Below are positions 21,618 through 32,589 of a stretch of DNA of 64,000 bases, piece by piece. The notes under the pieces were generated by a model, which saw only the letters and a program-made list of their open reading frames with translations, was not told the DNA's origin and did not search any database. The stretch covers positions 682,001 through 746,000 of the forward strand of contig JAHQIY010000003.1 in assembly GCA_019054805.1 (NCBI GenBank). Reading direction: 5' to 3'. A program made the translations under genes and the position numbers. This stretch comes from Brachionus manjavacas. Its lineage: Eukaryota; Rotifera; Eurotatoria; Ploima; Brachionidae. Each line of letters begins with the position of its first letter. Positions within the stretch are counted from its first letter, which is position 1.

Positions 21618-23485
21618 AATCAGAATATAATTCTAACTTTAAAAAATAAAAAAATTAAATGAATAATTTTTAAAGTCATAAATGGAAAGTTTCCATTTTA
21701 ATGAATTTTCAATAATTGAATTTAAATTTAAGTCAAAATCATTATTTAAAGTTTCAGCAATCGGAAAATTATTCGGTCAAGATTCTTTTTTCGGCTTTTA
21801 ATATATAATGGTAAGAAGGGAATATATCCGCATTATGTGCTTTTGCAAAGTTCCGAATAGTCTGATAGTCGTTATGCGTAGGCTTGCAATTTGAACCCTT
21901 TTAACGATTTTTTTCCAAAATTAATTAAAAATTTTGTTATTGATTGCTTATAATTATCCTTTAAACATTTCAAAACATCTTTTTTAATAATTAAATATTA
22001 GGTAAGCAAAGCTTTATATGCGAGTAACGAAACGTCAGACGTTTTTTTTCAAAAAATTAAATTAAATTTAATATAAAATTAATATTGAAATTATGATTAA
22101 AATAAATATTTGAAAAAATCTAGTATAATTGTGTTTATAAAAAAACACATTGTTTATAATTAAAGTTCGTCATCATCATTATCAACGGTTTCTTCGGTAT
22201 TCTTAGAGGCGCGTTTATTTGAGTTTATGAGAGGTGTTGTTGGTGTTTATTAGTTGTTGTTTAATTGTTTGAAATTTTAAATTTTTGTATGCTGTGTTTT
22301 TTTTAGTTTTTGACAGAGAAAAAAATATTAAAAAGTAAAGTTTTATTTGCAATTTTCGAATAGTATATATTAAGGCTTTTTTAAAATGTCTTAGCCAGAA
22401 AAATATTTTTAATTCGCGCATTCTAAATTTAATTTTCTTATATTTTTATTTTATTAAGTTATTAATCAACTTTTTTAAAAAATAGTCATTTTGGATCCTG
22501 AAGAAGGCTATATTGGTCGAAACGCGTCGATTAATTAAATAATTTCTTTATTGTAATTAAAAATTTTTTTTCAAAAATTTTTTAAAATATTTTTGGTTTA
22601 AAATTTGTATTTTGAATAAAAAATTATTTTTAATTTTAATAACAAATATTTATTATTTTTTTTTTAACTTAGAGTTAAAATTATTTTTTAAATATTAAAG
22701 ATGTCTTTTAATTTTGAAAATATTTTATATTTAATAAAGATTCATTGATTTTCTTTTACAATAACTAATCTTACTTGTTTTCCATTAAGTTTGAGTCTCC
22801 TTTTTAAGTTTAAAAAAAAAATTATTTTAAAGTCTTGATTTAAAGTCTTTTATTTAGAGCTTATAAACAATTCTGCACAAAAAAGATATCCTTTAATAGC
22901 TTTTTTTATTCACTTTAGTATTCTTTAATTATTTACCGAGGAAATCAATTCCATTTTCACAAAAAATTTTTATTTCTTAAATATATTTTTCTAATATATA
23001 AAAAATTAAATATTATTTTTCAAAATTTCGGGACTATAGACTATTTTTGTAAATATTTTTTTAAAATTACTTTCCTTTTAGGTTAAAAAGAAGTATAATT
23101 TGGTCTGGTATGATAAAGGCAGTCATAATGTAAGCAGTTTTGTTTATCATACTAAACTAATTTTTTTAAAGCCAATAATTTTGAATAAGATTTTAAAATT
23201 AGCTGAATCATTTGACATTTTTCTAATTCAAAAGCTTTTTAAACCTACTAAAAACATCAAGATTGTGTAAAATAATACTTAATTGATCTTTAAATAGAAT
23301 TTTTCCATAAACAAAAAAAAACTTTGCTGTCAAGCTTTAATATCGATTCAATGCTTAGCTTTCAACTCTAGCTTTGTTAAAAATTATTTTTCAGATAATT
23401 AAAATTTATTTTTTTTTTTTATAAATTCCTTTTGTTAAAATTTTAATTCCTAAAAAATAAAGTTTAAATCAAATAACTGTGTTAA
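21618..23485. other. Gene-free AT-rich stretch with one ribozyme-like motif
   Basis: No convincing ORF. A dispersed motif TATGCGAGTAACGA occurs at about 22017. A hammerhead-like core at 22493-22533 is listed separately. Confidence 0.5.
22493..22533 (+). ncRNA. Hammerhead ribozyme-like core (candidate)
   Basis: CTGAAGA (22498-22504) matches the CUGANGA core. It is followed by a weak stem II (GGCTA pairing with TGGTC through G-U wobbles), then GAAAC (22519-22523). A minimal stem III follows, ending in GTC at 22526-22528, where cleavage would fall. GGATC upstream can pair with GATT downstream as stem I. Minimal hammerheads of this layout are known from Penelope-like and related retroelements. 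Stem II is poor, so activity is doubtful. Confidence 0.35.
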
Positions 23486-24157
23486 CTAGTTATTGCAGTT
23501 CTGATCTGGTTTATAAAAACCCCTAGTATCGACACCATTGTCTGATAATAGTTTTTTTAGCTCTGCTGTGGTTTCATCAAGCAAAGTTTGTGTGCGAGAA
23601 AGAATCCAAGTTGCATCAAATTTTATAAATCCAAGGAAAATTTTGCATGAATATACTAAAGCGTAATTATCATAGTCTGATTTCCAAATGTGATAGTTTC
23701 CTTCACTATTAAAGTTAAAAAAACTATTCACATTTAAGCTAACAATCAGTTTATTAGGCTCATTTGGATTTGGAACATATCCTTCTCCATTAACTATTCT
23801 CAACTCACCTGTTTTTCTAATAAATTTAAAAAAAAAAAATCAAATACAACTTTAAATAATCACCTATTGGTTCCTGTATTCTTGACCGATATTCGATTAT
23901 TTTCCTTAACGGTATACTCAGCATATCCGCATTTATAGTCTTGGCTAAAAATGCTTTCAATTTCGTACCATTTTCCCGCATACTTAATTAAGGGAAAGTA
24001 TTTTAGTAATTTTTTAAAAGTTTGAATAAATTACTCGATTCAAATCAAAGCCTGGTATGACTGGAGTACTTGGACATCTGGTCCCAAACCAAATTCTTGC
24101 ATTAGTATTGGACACGAGGACTACCGAAATAATTGAGAGAATAAACAAAGTATTCAT
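23486..24157 (-). CDS. Secreted lipocalin, apolipoprotein D-like
   Basis: Three exons: 24035-24157, 23864-23982 and 23486-23816. They are joined across GT-AG introns of 52 and 47 bp. The product is about 190 residues with a signal peptide (MNTLFILSIISVVLVSNTNA). The lipocalin GxW block is YAGKWYEIE, at the exon 1/2 junction. The ApoD/Lazarillo-like C-terminal block is YALVYSC, then WILSRTQTLLDETT. Cys residues in CPSTP, KCGY, YSCK and QNCN fit the usual two disulphides. Lipocalins bind small hydrophobic ligands outside the cell. The ligand cannot be inferred. Both splice phases keep the frame, and no damage is visible. Confidence 0.9.
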
Positions 24158-24769
24158 TTTTTCTAAATAATAAAAGAAAATTCAATTTTTCTTATTTAAA
24201 TATAATTTTTAGAGTTCTTCTTATTTTGTTACATAAATGAAGTTATTTTATGATGTCAAAAAAAAAAAGTTTTTTTATAGTCATATTTTCTTTTACAGGT
24301 AATAAAAAAATTTAAATTACATTCTGTTCAAAAAAAAAATATTTTAGGTAAAATTAAACATTGATCTCGAGATTAAAAAAAAAATATATATATTTAAAGC
24401 ATTTATGCCTCTGGTTAAACACAATTTTAAGATCTTTTAAAGATGAAAAATAAATATAGCAAGAATTTTTACAAAAGCTATTTGTTTGTCTTTGTTAAAA
24501 AAACATCACCTGTGTACTGAAAAAAATTCATCAAAAATGTCAGCAGCTAAAATTGAAACTTTTGTCAAAAAATAAAAAAATTAAAATATAAAATCATTTT
24601 CTAAGAGTTGTGTAAGAAATTTTTTTTCCCTTCTCCTAAATTTAGCTACTTTGAAAAAATATTCGGAGAAAAAGAACATAAAGAAAAATAGTTCAGTAAA
24701 TATTTTTTTGAAAAATTTTTCTTTTTTAAAACATTCTTTTAAAAAATATATAAAAAAAAATACTTTGTC
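24158..24769. other. 5' flank of the lipocalin gene, no gene seen
   Basis: Very AT-rich. Possible promoter region for the minus-strand lipocalin, but no definable element. Confidence 0.4.
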
Positions 24770-25460
24770 CTTACTTGGTCCTTGGATTTAAATATCGTAA
24801 AATGCAATGTAATGCATGTTGGTTCAAAGAATCCTTTGTTTAACTATACCATTTTTAGCAGAAACGGTACAAAGAATTTATCTAAAACAATTCTCGGAAA
24901 AGATTTAGGTATATATATTCAAAGTGACTTGAAGTGGACTAACCAAGGAAAATATTGCACGAGTCGAGGAAATCGTATTTTAGCTATGATTAGAAAAAGT
25001 TTGATACGTTGAGAATGCTCTACACAGTACTGGTAAGACCTCATTTAGAGTTTGCCATTAGTTCATGTTGTCCATTTCTTGAAAAAGATATTCATTAAAT
25101 TGAAAAAGTATAAAGAAGAATGACAAAAATAATCCCTTTACTTCGAAAATTTGGCTACTCCAAAAGACATGAAATGCTAAATTTAACTAATCTCAAAATT
25201 AGAAGGATGAGAGGAGACTTAATCCAACTTTTTAAATTTATTAAAAGATATGAAATTATCAATTTTGAAAATGGTACTAATTTTTTTTGAAATCAGTAGC
25301 TTAAGAAGACATGACAAATGAATAGTTAGAGAAGATGTGAAAAGTTGCATGCAAAGATATCATTTCTTAACAAATCGAGTAGTTAATGTCTGGAATAGTC
25401 TACCTCAATAGATCGTCGATTGACAATATTTTTTTACATACAATTATTCAACAATTCAAA
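24770..25460 (+). pseudogene. CR1/jockey-like LINE 3' fragment
   Basis: The C-terminal part of a LINE ORF2 is present: DLGIYIQSDLKWTNQ, then VRPHLEFAISSCCPF, then RRMRGDLIQLFKFIKRYEI, then VVNVWNSLPQ. It has several stops and frame changes, including a frame break near 25011 and stops at about 25096 and 25290. It is 5'-truncated and inactive. The young LTR element 2 is inserted at its 3' end. Confidence 0.8.
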
Positions 25461-25673
25461 TGTAATAAACCAATTCCTTCGCCACCTCGACGAATAGTAA
25501 CTTAACATTCGTCGAGTTCTAAACGTTGAGAGTGTGCACATCTACACTCTCACTATAAAATGAGATTGTTTTTTTTGTGATAAAGTAGATGAGTAATAAA
25601 GTATTTTCTCCCCCCATTTAACGTTTCTCATTTACCCCAGCGGCCTTCTCGGCCAAAATCCCCATCCATTACA
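25461..25673 (+). repeat. 5' LTR of element 2
   Basis: 213 bp, starting TGTAATAAACC and ending CATTACA. It matches 31618-31830 at every base I compared. It carries AATAAA-like signals and a TATAAAA at about 25555. Confidence 0.92.
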
Positions 25674-25693
25674 TTGGTGCCCCAAGTGAGTCT
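25674..25693 (+). promoter_or_regulatory. Primer-binding site region of element 2
   Basis: TTGGTGCCCCAAGTG lies directly after the 5' LTR, the position where tRNA-primed minus-strand synthesis begins. The tRNA cannot be named without comparison with host tRNA 3' ends. Confidence 0.6.
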
Positions 25694-25756
25694 CAGACTA
25701 TATTTGCCCTGAGAAACTCTTGTCAATGCTTTCTTCGTTAGGACATAATTTCATCG

Positions 25757-26035
25757 TAAGTCACGGACCTTCTACGGGGCGCAGACAAATTAATCCTAAG
25801 TCGCGGACTCATGGGGCGCAGGTTAATTTGTCAGAAGTCGCGATGCCCAGAAGGGTCCACTCAGACATCACATTTTCAGCATACAGATAGGACCAGGGAA
25901 CGATGCTATCTGTCATTCTAGCAGTAAGTCGCGTTCCCAAAAGCGGGGTGCAGACTAATTAGTCCTAAGTCGCGGACCTATGAGGCGCAGATTAATTTGT
26001 CATAAGTCGCGTTCCCGAAACGGGGTGCATGCAGA
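25757..26035 (+). repeat. Leader repeat array of element 2
   Basis: TAAGTCGCG-like motifs occur at 25757, 25797, 25833, 25925, 25966 and 26003. Spacings of about 40 and 37 bp recur in each triplet, and the second triplet starts 168 bp after the first. GGGGCGCAG or GGGGTGCA follows most copies. The array is GC-rich in an AT-rich region and lies between the primer-binding site and gag. Confidence 0.75.
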
Positions 26036-26229
26036 ATTGATTACATACACATTACAGACATAGCGATGCATAGCTAAGTCTTACATTCACACACACTATA
26101 TTTAATAACACGTTTTCACATTATATAAAACGTTGTTTGGGGGTGGAATTATTATTCATTCTCAAAACGCACATTGTTAAAAAGTCAATCAACACTCAAC
26201 CACGTGGATCCATTTTAATCGAAGCCAAG

Positions 26230-27354
26230 ATGGGCCTATGGGATATTTTGAAAGCGATAACACATCAGGAACAAGAATCAGGAATAACAAAACGTATAAT
26301 AAAATTTATTGAAACAAGCATAGCACAAATAACTCCATGCATGAACCGGTGCTGGTGCCTGATCAATGACAACGTCCTGATGTCAACGTTTGTGGCAATC
26401 ATAACAATAATTATCATGATAATGTGGACAACTATTTTGAGTTACAAGAGACAAAAGAACAACAACTTCACCTTCGTCTGTAATAACCAAAACAACAACG
26501 CAACGAGCCAACTACCTACAGCGCTTCCTGTGTTAAACGGTACAACCGCGGTGTCTGCAGCGCCAACGTTATCAAACCGCACACTAACACACCAAAGTAG
26601 AAATTACTACCAAATACAAGCTCCAAACGCATTCGACCCAAACAGTGACGACATCAAAGATTGGATCAAAAACTTCGATATGTTCTTCAAAATAAATAAC
26701 ATCCAAGACAACAGAAAAGACATCATGTTTTTGAAGCTTGACCAAGAATGTAGGAAGAACGTTGACGAATATCCATTCAGCGAATACGACAATCAGGCTT
26801 ACCAACAATTGAAATCACTGCTGATCCAATTATACGAACGTAAAGAGAACTCAAACCCGAAGAGATCCTTCTTAGAAAGAAGACAACTCGAGAATGAGAA
26901 CGTTCACCTGTTCGTGACGCAACTCCGCATTCTTTCAAAGAAGGCATTCCCAGGAGTAGATCAAAACGTAACAGACACTTTCATAGCAGATCAATTCATC
27001 GATGGTATAAAATCGACAGAAATCCAAATCAAGTTAAAGGTTGCACGACCAACATTGAACTCCCTGAGTGAAATTACAGAGTTAGCATCGAGGTACGAAG
27101 AGGTCTTGAACACAACACCCAGAACAAGCATGCATGCAAGAAAAATCAACACGGAATCGAACTATCCAATTCAAGACCAACCAAGAAACATAAGTCCAGA
27201 TTCGAGACACGTTTCCTTCGAACCGACACAAAGATGCTACAGGTGCAACCAAACTGGCCACATTCGTCCAAATTGTCCACAAATAAGACCAAAATATGAT
27301 CCCATCCCACCCAGAGCCCTGATTAACAATCTAAATGCACCCAATCATCAATGA
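26230..27354 (+). CDS. Gag of LTR element 2 with N-terminal membrane helix and CCHC knuckle
   Basis: I prefer the ATG at 26230 (MGLWDILK), giving about 374 residues. The open frame itself starts further upstream without an ATG. Residues ~49-70 form a strong membrane helix (FVAIITIIIMIMWTTIL) followed by basic residues. Next come a linker and a capsid-like region (DIKDWIKNFDMFFKINNIQD, then QYNERKENSNP-type text). Near the C-terminus is one zinc knuckle, CYRCNQTGHIRPNC. The membrane helix sits at nearly the same distance from the start as in element 1. Confidence 0.8.
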   Translation: MGLWDILKAITHQEQESGITKRIIKFIETSIAQITPCMNRCWCLINDNVLMSTFVAIITIIIMIMWTTILSYKRQKNNNFTFVCNNQNNNATSQLPTALPVLNGTTAVSAAPTLSNRTLTHQSRNYYQIQAPNAFDPNSDDIKDWIKNFDMFFKINNIQDNRKDIMFLKLDQECRKNVDEYPFSEYDNQAYQQLKSLLIQLYERKENSNPKRSFLERRQLENENVHLFVTQLRILSKKAFPGVDQNVTDTFIADQFIDGIKSTEIQIKLKVARPTLNSLSEITELASRYEEVLNTTPRTSMHARKINTESNYPIQDQPRNISPDSRHVSFEPTQRCYRCNQTGHIRPNCPQIRPKYDPIPPRALINNLNAPNHQ

Positions 27355-27356
27355 CT

Positions 27357-30300
27357 AACAAGCACTTGTCAAATAAATGGAACCAACGTTAAATTTCTAT
27401 TAGACACCGGAGTAAAGCGAACAATCATCAACCAATCCATAGCCAAAAAGTTAAAACTACCAATAACACCTACATCTAAACAAATGTTTACAGCAATAGG
27501 AACCCCAACGAACACTGTCGGAAAAACAACGATTAAATTGACACTAGGCGATCAAACACTTGACACGGAAGTAATAGTGATCGGAAACCTACTCAACGAT
27601 TGCCTGATTGGATTGGAAACATTAAACAAATTTAACGTTACAAAGGACATCATAGAACAACTGATAATACGTTTGAAATGCACAGAAATCAAAGAGGATG
27701 AAATAGACAACGACTGCACCATCAATTTCATGGAAGAGAGAGAAGAACCGATAAATAGCCCTATACTCGAAAAGCTTCGCACCAAAATCACCAAAGAAGC
27801 AGGAGACGTTTCGGCGAAGAGCCTGAGAGACTTAACACCAACAAACGCCATCGAACACGAAATAAGACTCACAGACAACATCCCATTCAGCATCAAACCT
27901 AGACCCGTACCTTTCGCAAAACGAAACGAGTTCAAACAGTTAATCACCGAGATGGCAGAGGCGGGACTAATTACAAACAGTCGTTCACCATATTCATCCC
28001 CGGTACACCTTGTACAAAAAAGCGACGGAAACGTTAGGCTAACAATTGACTATCGCAAACTCAATAGCCTTACAATAAGAGATTGTTACCCACTTCCACG
28101 AATTGACGTTATGCTATCAAACCTAAAGAATGCGAGGATCTTTTCAAAAATCGACTTCGCATCGGGATACTTCCAAATCAGAATGTCCAAAGAAAGTCAA
28201 CACTTTACAGCGTTCAATTGTGAATTCGGTCACTTCGAGTTCAGAGTATTACCAATGGGATTAACAAACTCAGGAGCAACGTTCCAACGTTTCATGAACG
28301 AGATCTTCAAAGACCTTATCGGCAAAATCTGTATGATATACCTGGACGACATCATAATATTCTCAAAGACAGTTGAAGAACATTACGATCACATTCAACA
28401 AGTTCTCAATGTCATCCGACAATACGAATTAAAAATCAAGCTTTCCAAATGCCAGTTTTTCGAAACATCGATCGAGTACTTAGGTCACGTAGTCTCCAAT
28501 GGAACAATAGCACCATCTCCGAGGAAAATAGAAGCTTTGCTAAAATATCCAAGACCACAAAACGTTGACCAAGTAATCAGCTTCATTGGCCTAGCTTCGT
28601 ACTACAGGAAGTTCATCAGAAATTTCGCAAAAATTGCCGCCCCTCTCCACAAACTGAACCATAAGCACACAAACTTTGAATGGTCACGAGAATGCGAGAC
28701 ATCTTTCCAGGCCCTCAAGAGCTATTTGATGTCACATAAGATTTTGGCAATACCAGACTTCACCAAAACGTTCAAACTAGAAACAGACGCTAGCAATTAC
28801 GGAATCGGTGCCGTGTTATCACAACAAAGAGGGAACGAACGATTATGGAGACCGATAGCCTACTACTCTAGAGGCCTGTCAAAACCTGAAAAAACTATTC
28901 AACGTCAGAAAAGGAATTATTAGCCATCGTAAACTCGATCGAACACTTCCGTGAATACTTGTTCGGCCAAGAATTCATCGTAGTCACCGACCATCAGCCA
29001 CTACAATGGTTAAGAACGGTGAGAAACCCGGCACCTAGACTCGCACGCTGGATCATACGACTAGAATCATTTGATTTCAAAATCATGTATCGTAAAGGCA
29101 CCAAACACCAAAACGCCGATAGCCTTTCGAGATGGCCATTAAGATCTGACGACAACGTTAACAAACCAGACAACGATGATTTAATGATAAACATGCTTTA
29201 CGACGAAGTAGAACAAATAAACACCATTCACTTCCAAGAGATAAACAAACCAGAGTGCCAGAAGTCAGACAGAGACATTGCGTGGTTCATAGAAATTTTG
29301 AGAAATAACAAGGAGAAACCAAAAATTGACAAGTTTGAAAACAATATTCACGAATCTTTTTACAATTCATGGGACGAATTTAAATTGATTGGGGAGGTGT
29401 TGTATCGAATAGACAAACATAATAACAATTGTGCCCAGTTCGTTGTACCATCTAATGAACGAAAATTAATAATGCAACAAGAACATGCATCAAAATGGAG
29501 TGGACACCTAAAATTAGAGAAAACCTTTAATAAGATCCGACAGAAATTTTACTGGCCAAAATATTTCGACGAAATTAAAACGTTTATACTCAACTGCGAG
29601 CCATGCCAAAGGTCAACAACTGGACGTAAAATCAAAAACAAGTTGATACCAATAATTACCAATAGGCCGCTCGAAATAATAACATCAGACATTTTAGGAC
29701 CACTAAAAACGTCCAGAACAAATAACAAATACATTCTTTGTATAATTGACCACTTCACCAAATGGATGGAGTTATTTGCAATACAAAGCGCCGAAGCCAA
29801 AACAGTCGCAAAATGCCTCTTTGCGTTTATTTGTAGGCACGGCATACCGGAAGCGGTACTAACCGATCAAGGGACAAACTATCAGTCGGCTTTGATCGAA
29901 GAACTATGGAACCTTATGGACGTTAAGAGACTGAGAACATCGCCATTCCACCCACAAACCGATGGAATCAGCGAACGTTTGAACAGGACGGTCAAGAGAA
30001 TGATAACCTGTTATGTCAATGAAGACCATGACGACTGGGACCAGCAAATAGAAGTTTTAGGTCTGGCCTACAACACTTCCGTCCACGCAACGACAGGCGT
30101 GACCCCATACGAACTGATGTACGGGAGAAAAGCGAAGATGCCGCTGGATCTTATTTATCGGCACCCAATTATAAACGTCCCAACTACACCGGACGAATAT
30201 GCTGATCTAATAAAATTCAAGCTACAAAAAGCCTACGAAAAAGTTAGACAAAATAAGAACGTGCGCATTCGGCGAATGAGACTAAACTACGACAGACACG

Positions 30301-30815
30301 TTTACGCCGCTGAATTCAAACCCGGCGACCTGGTGTGGGTCAGGAACGATGTCATTAAAAGGGGTCAGTGCAGGAAGTTCACATACAACTGGAATGGACC
30401 CCACGTCGTGGAACAAAAAGTAAACCAGGCTAATTATAAAATTCGCCCAATCAAAACAAAAGGCAAGCGACTGATAGTGCATGTAAATAGACTCAAGAGA
30501 CACTACGGTGGTGGCGAGTTACAATATGAAACAACAAATGGGACTGATGAGGTGTTGAAACAAATAACCCATACGAGAGCCAAACACAGTGCGGCCAGAT
30601 CAATAGTCAACAAGGCGAAAAGGGCGATGTTGACCCACAAAACGGCCCTTTCGAGCGAAGAAGAAGATCCAAGCGACGACGAAACGTTCAAACCAACCAC
30701 CCACACGCTGAGAACGACGAGGCCGGACTCCAGACGGTCTCCAACAAGAACAACAAATCAGCGCGCTAGAGCGGTACCCGAACGCTTGAATTATGGGCAT
30801 CCGAATCGACGATAA
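27357..30815 (+). pseudogene. pol region of LTR element 2: protease, RT, RNase H, integrase
   Basis: Protease is near 27.4 kb (FLLDTG). RT lies in about 27.9-28.5 kb (MIYLDDIIIFSK). RNase H lies in about 28.75-29.1 kb (ETDASNYGIGAVLS). An integrase zinc-binding region is near 29.45-29.6 kb (CEPCQR). The integrase core follows (DILGPLKTS, then TDQGTNY, then PFHPQTDGISER), and then the GP-Y/F-like module. The tail is Thr/Arg-rich and basic. About one or two breaks are present. It is described as a fossil only. Confidence 0.85.
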
Positions 30816-30828
30816 ACCGGAGCCGGTC

Positions 30829-30833
<5 letters not shown>

Positions 30834-30864
<31 letters not shown>

Positions 30865-30972
30865 TTTAAGACAAAATCGAATCGTTTTGAATAGTTGACA
30901 CGTGATACAATGAGCACGAGTCAAATATCTAATTTTTACTCATATAATTTTACGAGGGGCAAGATTCATTTC

Positions 30973-31001
<29 letters not shown>
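30834..31001 (+). repeat. Two long A-tracts before the third ORF of element 2
   Basis: A-runs of about 27 bases (30834-30860, followed by seven T) and about 28 bases (30974-31001) bracket ~110 bp of spacer. The third ORF starts 36 bp later. Element 1 has the same layout at 8698-8718 and 8879-8920. Confidence 0.8.
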
Positions 31002-31005
<4 letters not shown>

Positions 31006-31036
31006 TAATAAAAACATTTTCATAAGAGTCGAGACG

Positions 31037-31654
31037 ATGAACGCAAATGGACATCAAACGTTGCTGCGAATGTTTCCAATCGTTGACGAAGAAACGTTCG
31101 TCGAGTTCGCTACGTATATTTACCAGCGAATCGGTCCGATTCGATATTTTCGAATACTGGACGAAAAGGAGAGGCCGGATACGGTAGCGTTTGTAAAATT
31201 CTATGCCGACCAGGATCACGTAAAGCTGTTCGATTACGTTTTCAACGCACCGAGATTCACCTTCGAGGGGAAAGAACACAAGCTCCAAGTCAGACTAAAC
31301 GTCGACATTTCAAGGGAGACGATGGAGGTCGAGTACCCAAATATGTTGGTTTACATGAGGCCCACCCGAAGCACCCGACCAAAATGGTGTCGGCTCGTCA
31401 AACCACGTGGAGCGGACAAAACCGAAGAGCCGTCAGAGCAGAAACGTACCGATAAGAGCCGGCCCGTAGACGCAGTGGCGTCTGAAGAATATGAGGGAAT
31501 CGCAGTCGCGGCAGGACCAACAGGTGGGAAGACCCAGATAAGCGGCACGGATTCGGCCATTGGTCAACCGAAGCGGGCATTGGGTCCCGGAGCGACTCCA
31601 AAGAGGAGGGGGAATTGTGTAATAAACCAATTCCTTCGCCACCTCGACGAATAG
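31037..31654 (+). CDS. Third ORF of LTR element 2: RRM-like N-terminal domain (hypothesis)
   Basis: 205 residues from the ATG at 31037. The N-terminal ~90 residues alternate strand and helix in RRM order: TLLRMFPIV, then TFVEFATYIYQRI, IRYFRILDEK, DTVAFVKFYA, VKLFDYVFN and HKLQVRLNV. The C-terminal half is basic, Pro/Gly/Ala-rich and probably disordered. The last ~12 codons lie inside the 3' LTR, which supplies the stop. There is no signal peptide or membrane segment, so it is not an envelope gene. It is GC-rich relative to its surroundings. Confidence 0.55.
   Translation: MNANGHQTLLRMFPIVDEETFVEFATYIYQRIGPIRYFRILDEKERPDTVAFVKFYADQDHVKLFDYVFNAPRFTFEGKEHKLQVRLNVDISRETMEVEYPNMLVYMRPTRSTRPKWCRLVKPRGADKTEEPSEQKRTDKSRPVDAVASEEYEGIAVAAGPTGGKTQISGTDSAIGQPKRALGPGATPKRRGNCVINQFLRHLDE
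31603..31617 (+). promoter_or_regulatory. Polypurine tract of element 2
   Basis: AAGAGGAGGGGGAATT lies immediately before the 3' LTR, the expected plus-strand priming site. Confidence 0.75.
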
Positions 31655-31830
31655 TAACTTAACATTCGTCGAGTTCTAAACGTTGAGAGTGTGCACATCT
31701 ACACTCTCACTATAAAATGAGATTGTTTTTTTTGTGATAAAGTAGATGAGTAATAAAGTATTTTCTCCCCCCATTTAACGTTTCTCATTTACCCCAGCGG
31801 CCTTCTCGGCCAAAATCCCCATCCATTACA
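31618..31830 (+). repeat. 3' LTR of element 2
   Basis: Matches the 5' LTR at every base compared. It is followed by CAAA, the same four bases that precede the 5' LTR. Confidence 0.92.
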
Positions 31831-31870
31831 CAAATATATTTTAATTTCAACTAATTTTTCAACTGTATGA

Positions 31871-32110
31871 CTATTCGATTATTCGATTATTCAGCTTTTC
31901 GGGGAAATAATTCAGAATAAATCTATTAAGATCTCGCTTTGCGTCTAATTAACCGGATTCCCTAAACCTCAAGACGCCTTGCGTCGCCTTTGGCTTAGTC
32001 AAACTATGGTTAATTTAAGGATTAATTTTCTACAACTAAAATTCTACCGGAAATTATTTGAAAATATAACAATGATTTAAAAGTTGAATAATCGAATAAT
32101 CGAATAATTG
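31871..32110. mobile_element. MITE-like element with GATTATTC ends
   Basis: CTATTCGATTATTCGATTAT on the left meets its inverse AATAATCGAATAATCGAAT on the right, about 240 bp apart. The inner sequence is moderately GC-rich. The repeats inside the ends could also be microsatellite in origin, so the element call is tentative. Confidence 0.4.
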
Positions 32111-32589
32111 GTAAATATCGAATATTGCCCATGACTGAGAATATCTATTAATTGATAATATAAAAAAGGATGCGAATTAACCCATCATATCAATAATTAA
32201 ATTTTCACATGTAAAAAAATTACAATGGATAATTAAATTGGAGATTTTAATTTTTAAAAAAATTAATTTTAAATTTAAATTTTTTAACTAATAGTTCTCA
32301 AATTTACACTATTTACTAAACCCTGATTTCTAAACCAGGGCTCCGCCACGGACCCCGTTTAATTTTCAAATGACAATCAATTAATATGACACTAATTAAT
32401 ATGAAAGGTTTTTGATTTGCCCATCTGTTTTACATCGTGGCTTGATAAACTATGGTTAATTAGTAAGTTTGAAAAAAGAAAACGCTTTCCTGTTTCAACT
32501 ATCAAACTACTTGACTTTTACCTCTATTCTCAGGTGTTGTAGGTTGAACCGGGTCAATATCGAATGTTTGGTCACTAGTTAATATTTTG

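Larger units (their letters stand above)
25461..31830 (+). mobile_element. Ty3/gypsy-type LTR retrotransposon 2 (young, a few breaks)
   Basis: A 6.37-kb element with identical 213-bp LTRs and a 4-bp target duplication CAAA on both sides. It has a primer-binding region after the 5' LTR, a polypurine tract before the 3' LTR, gag, pol and a third ORF. Identical LTRs point to a very recent insertion. The coding region looks nearly whole, with about one or two breaks, so this copy is treated as a fossil. It interrupts an older LINE fragment. Pol order and the GP-Y/F-like module (WNGPHVVEQ) after the integrase indicate Ty3/gypsy. Confidence 0.92.

Noticed and set aside
22215-22421. Minus-strand 68-residue ORF
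   Set aside because: Low-complexity Lys/Phe/Asn composition typical of AT-rich intergenic DNA. No start context or homology signal.
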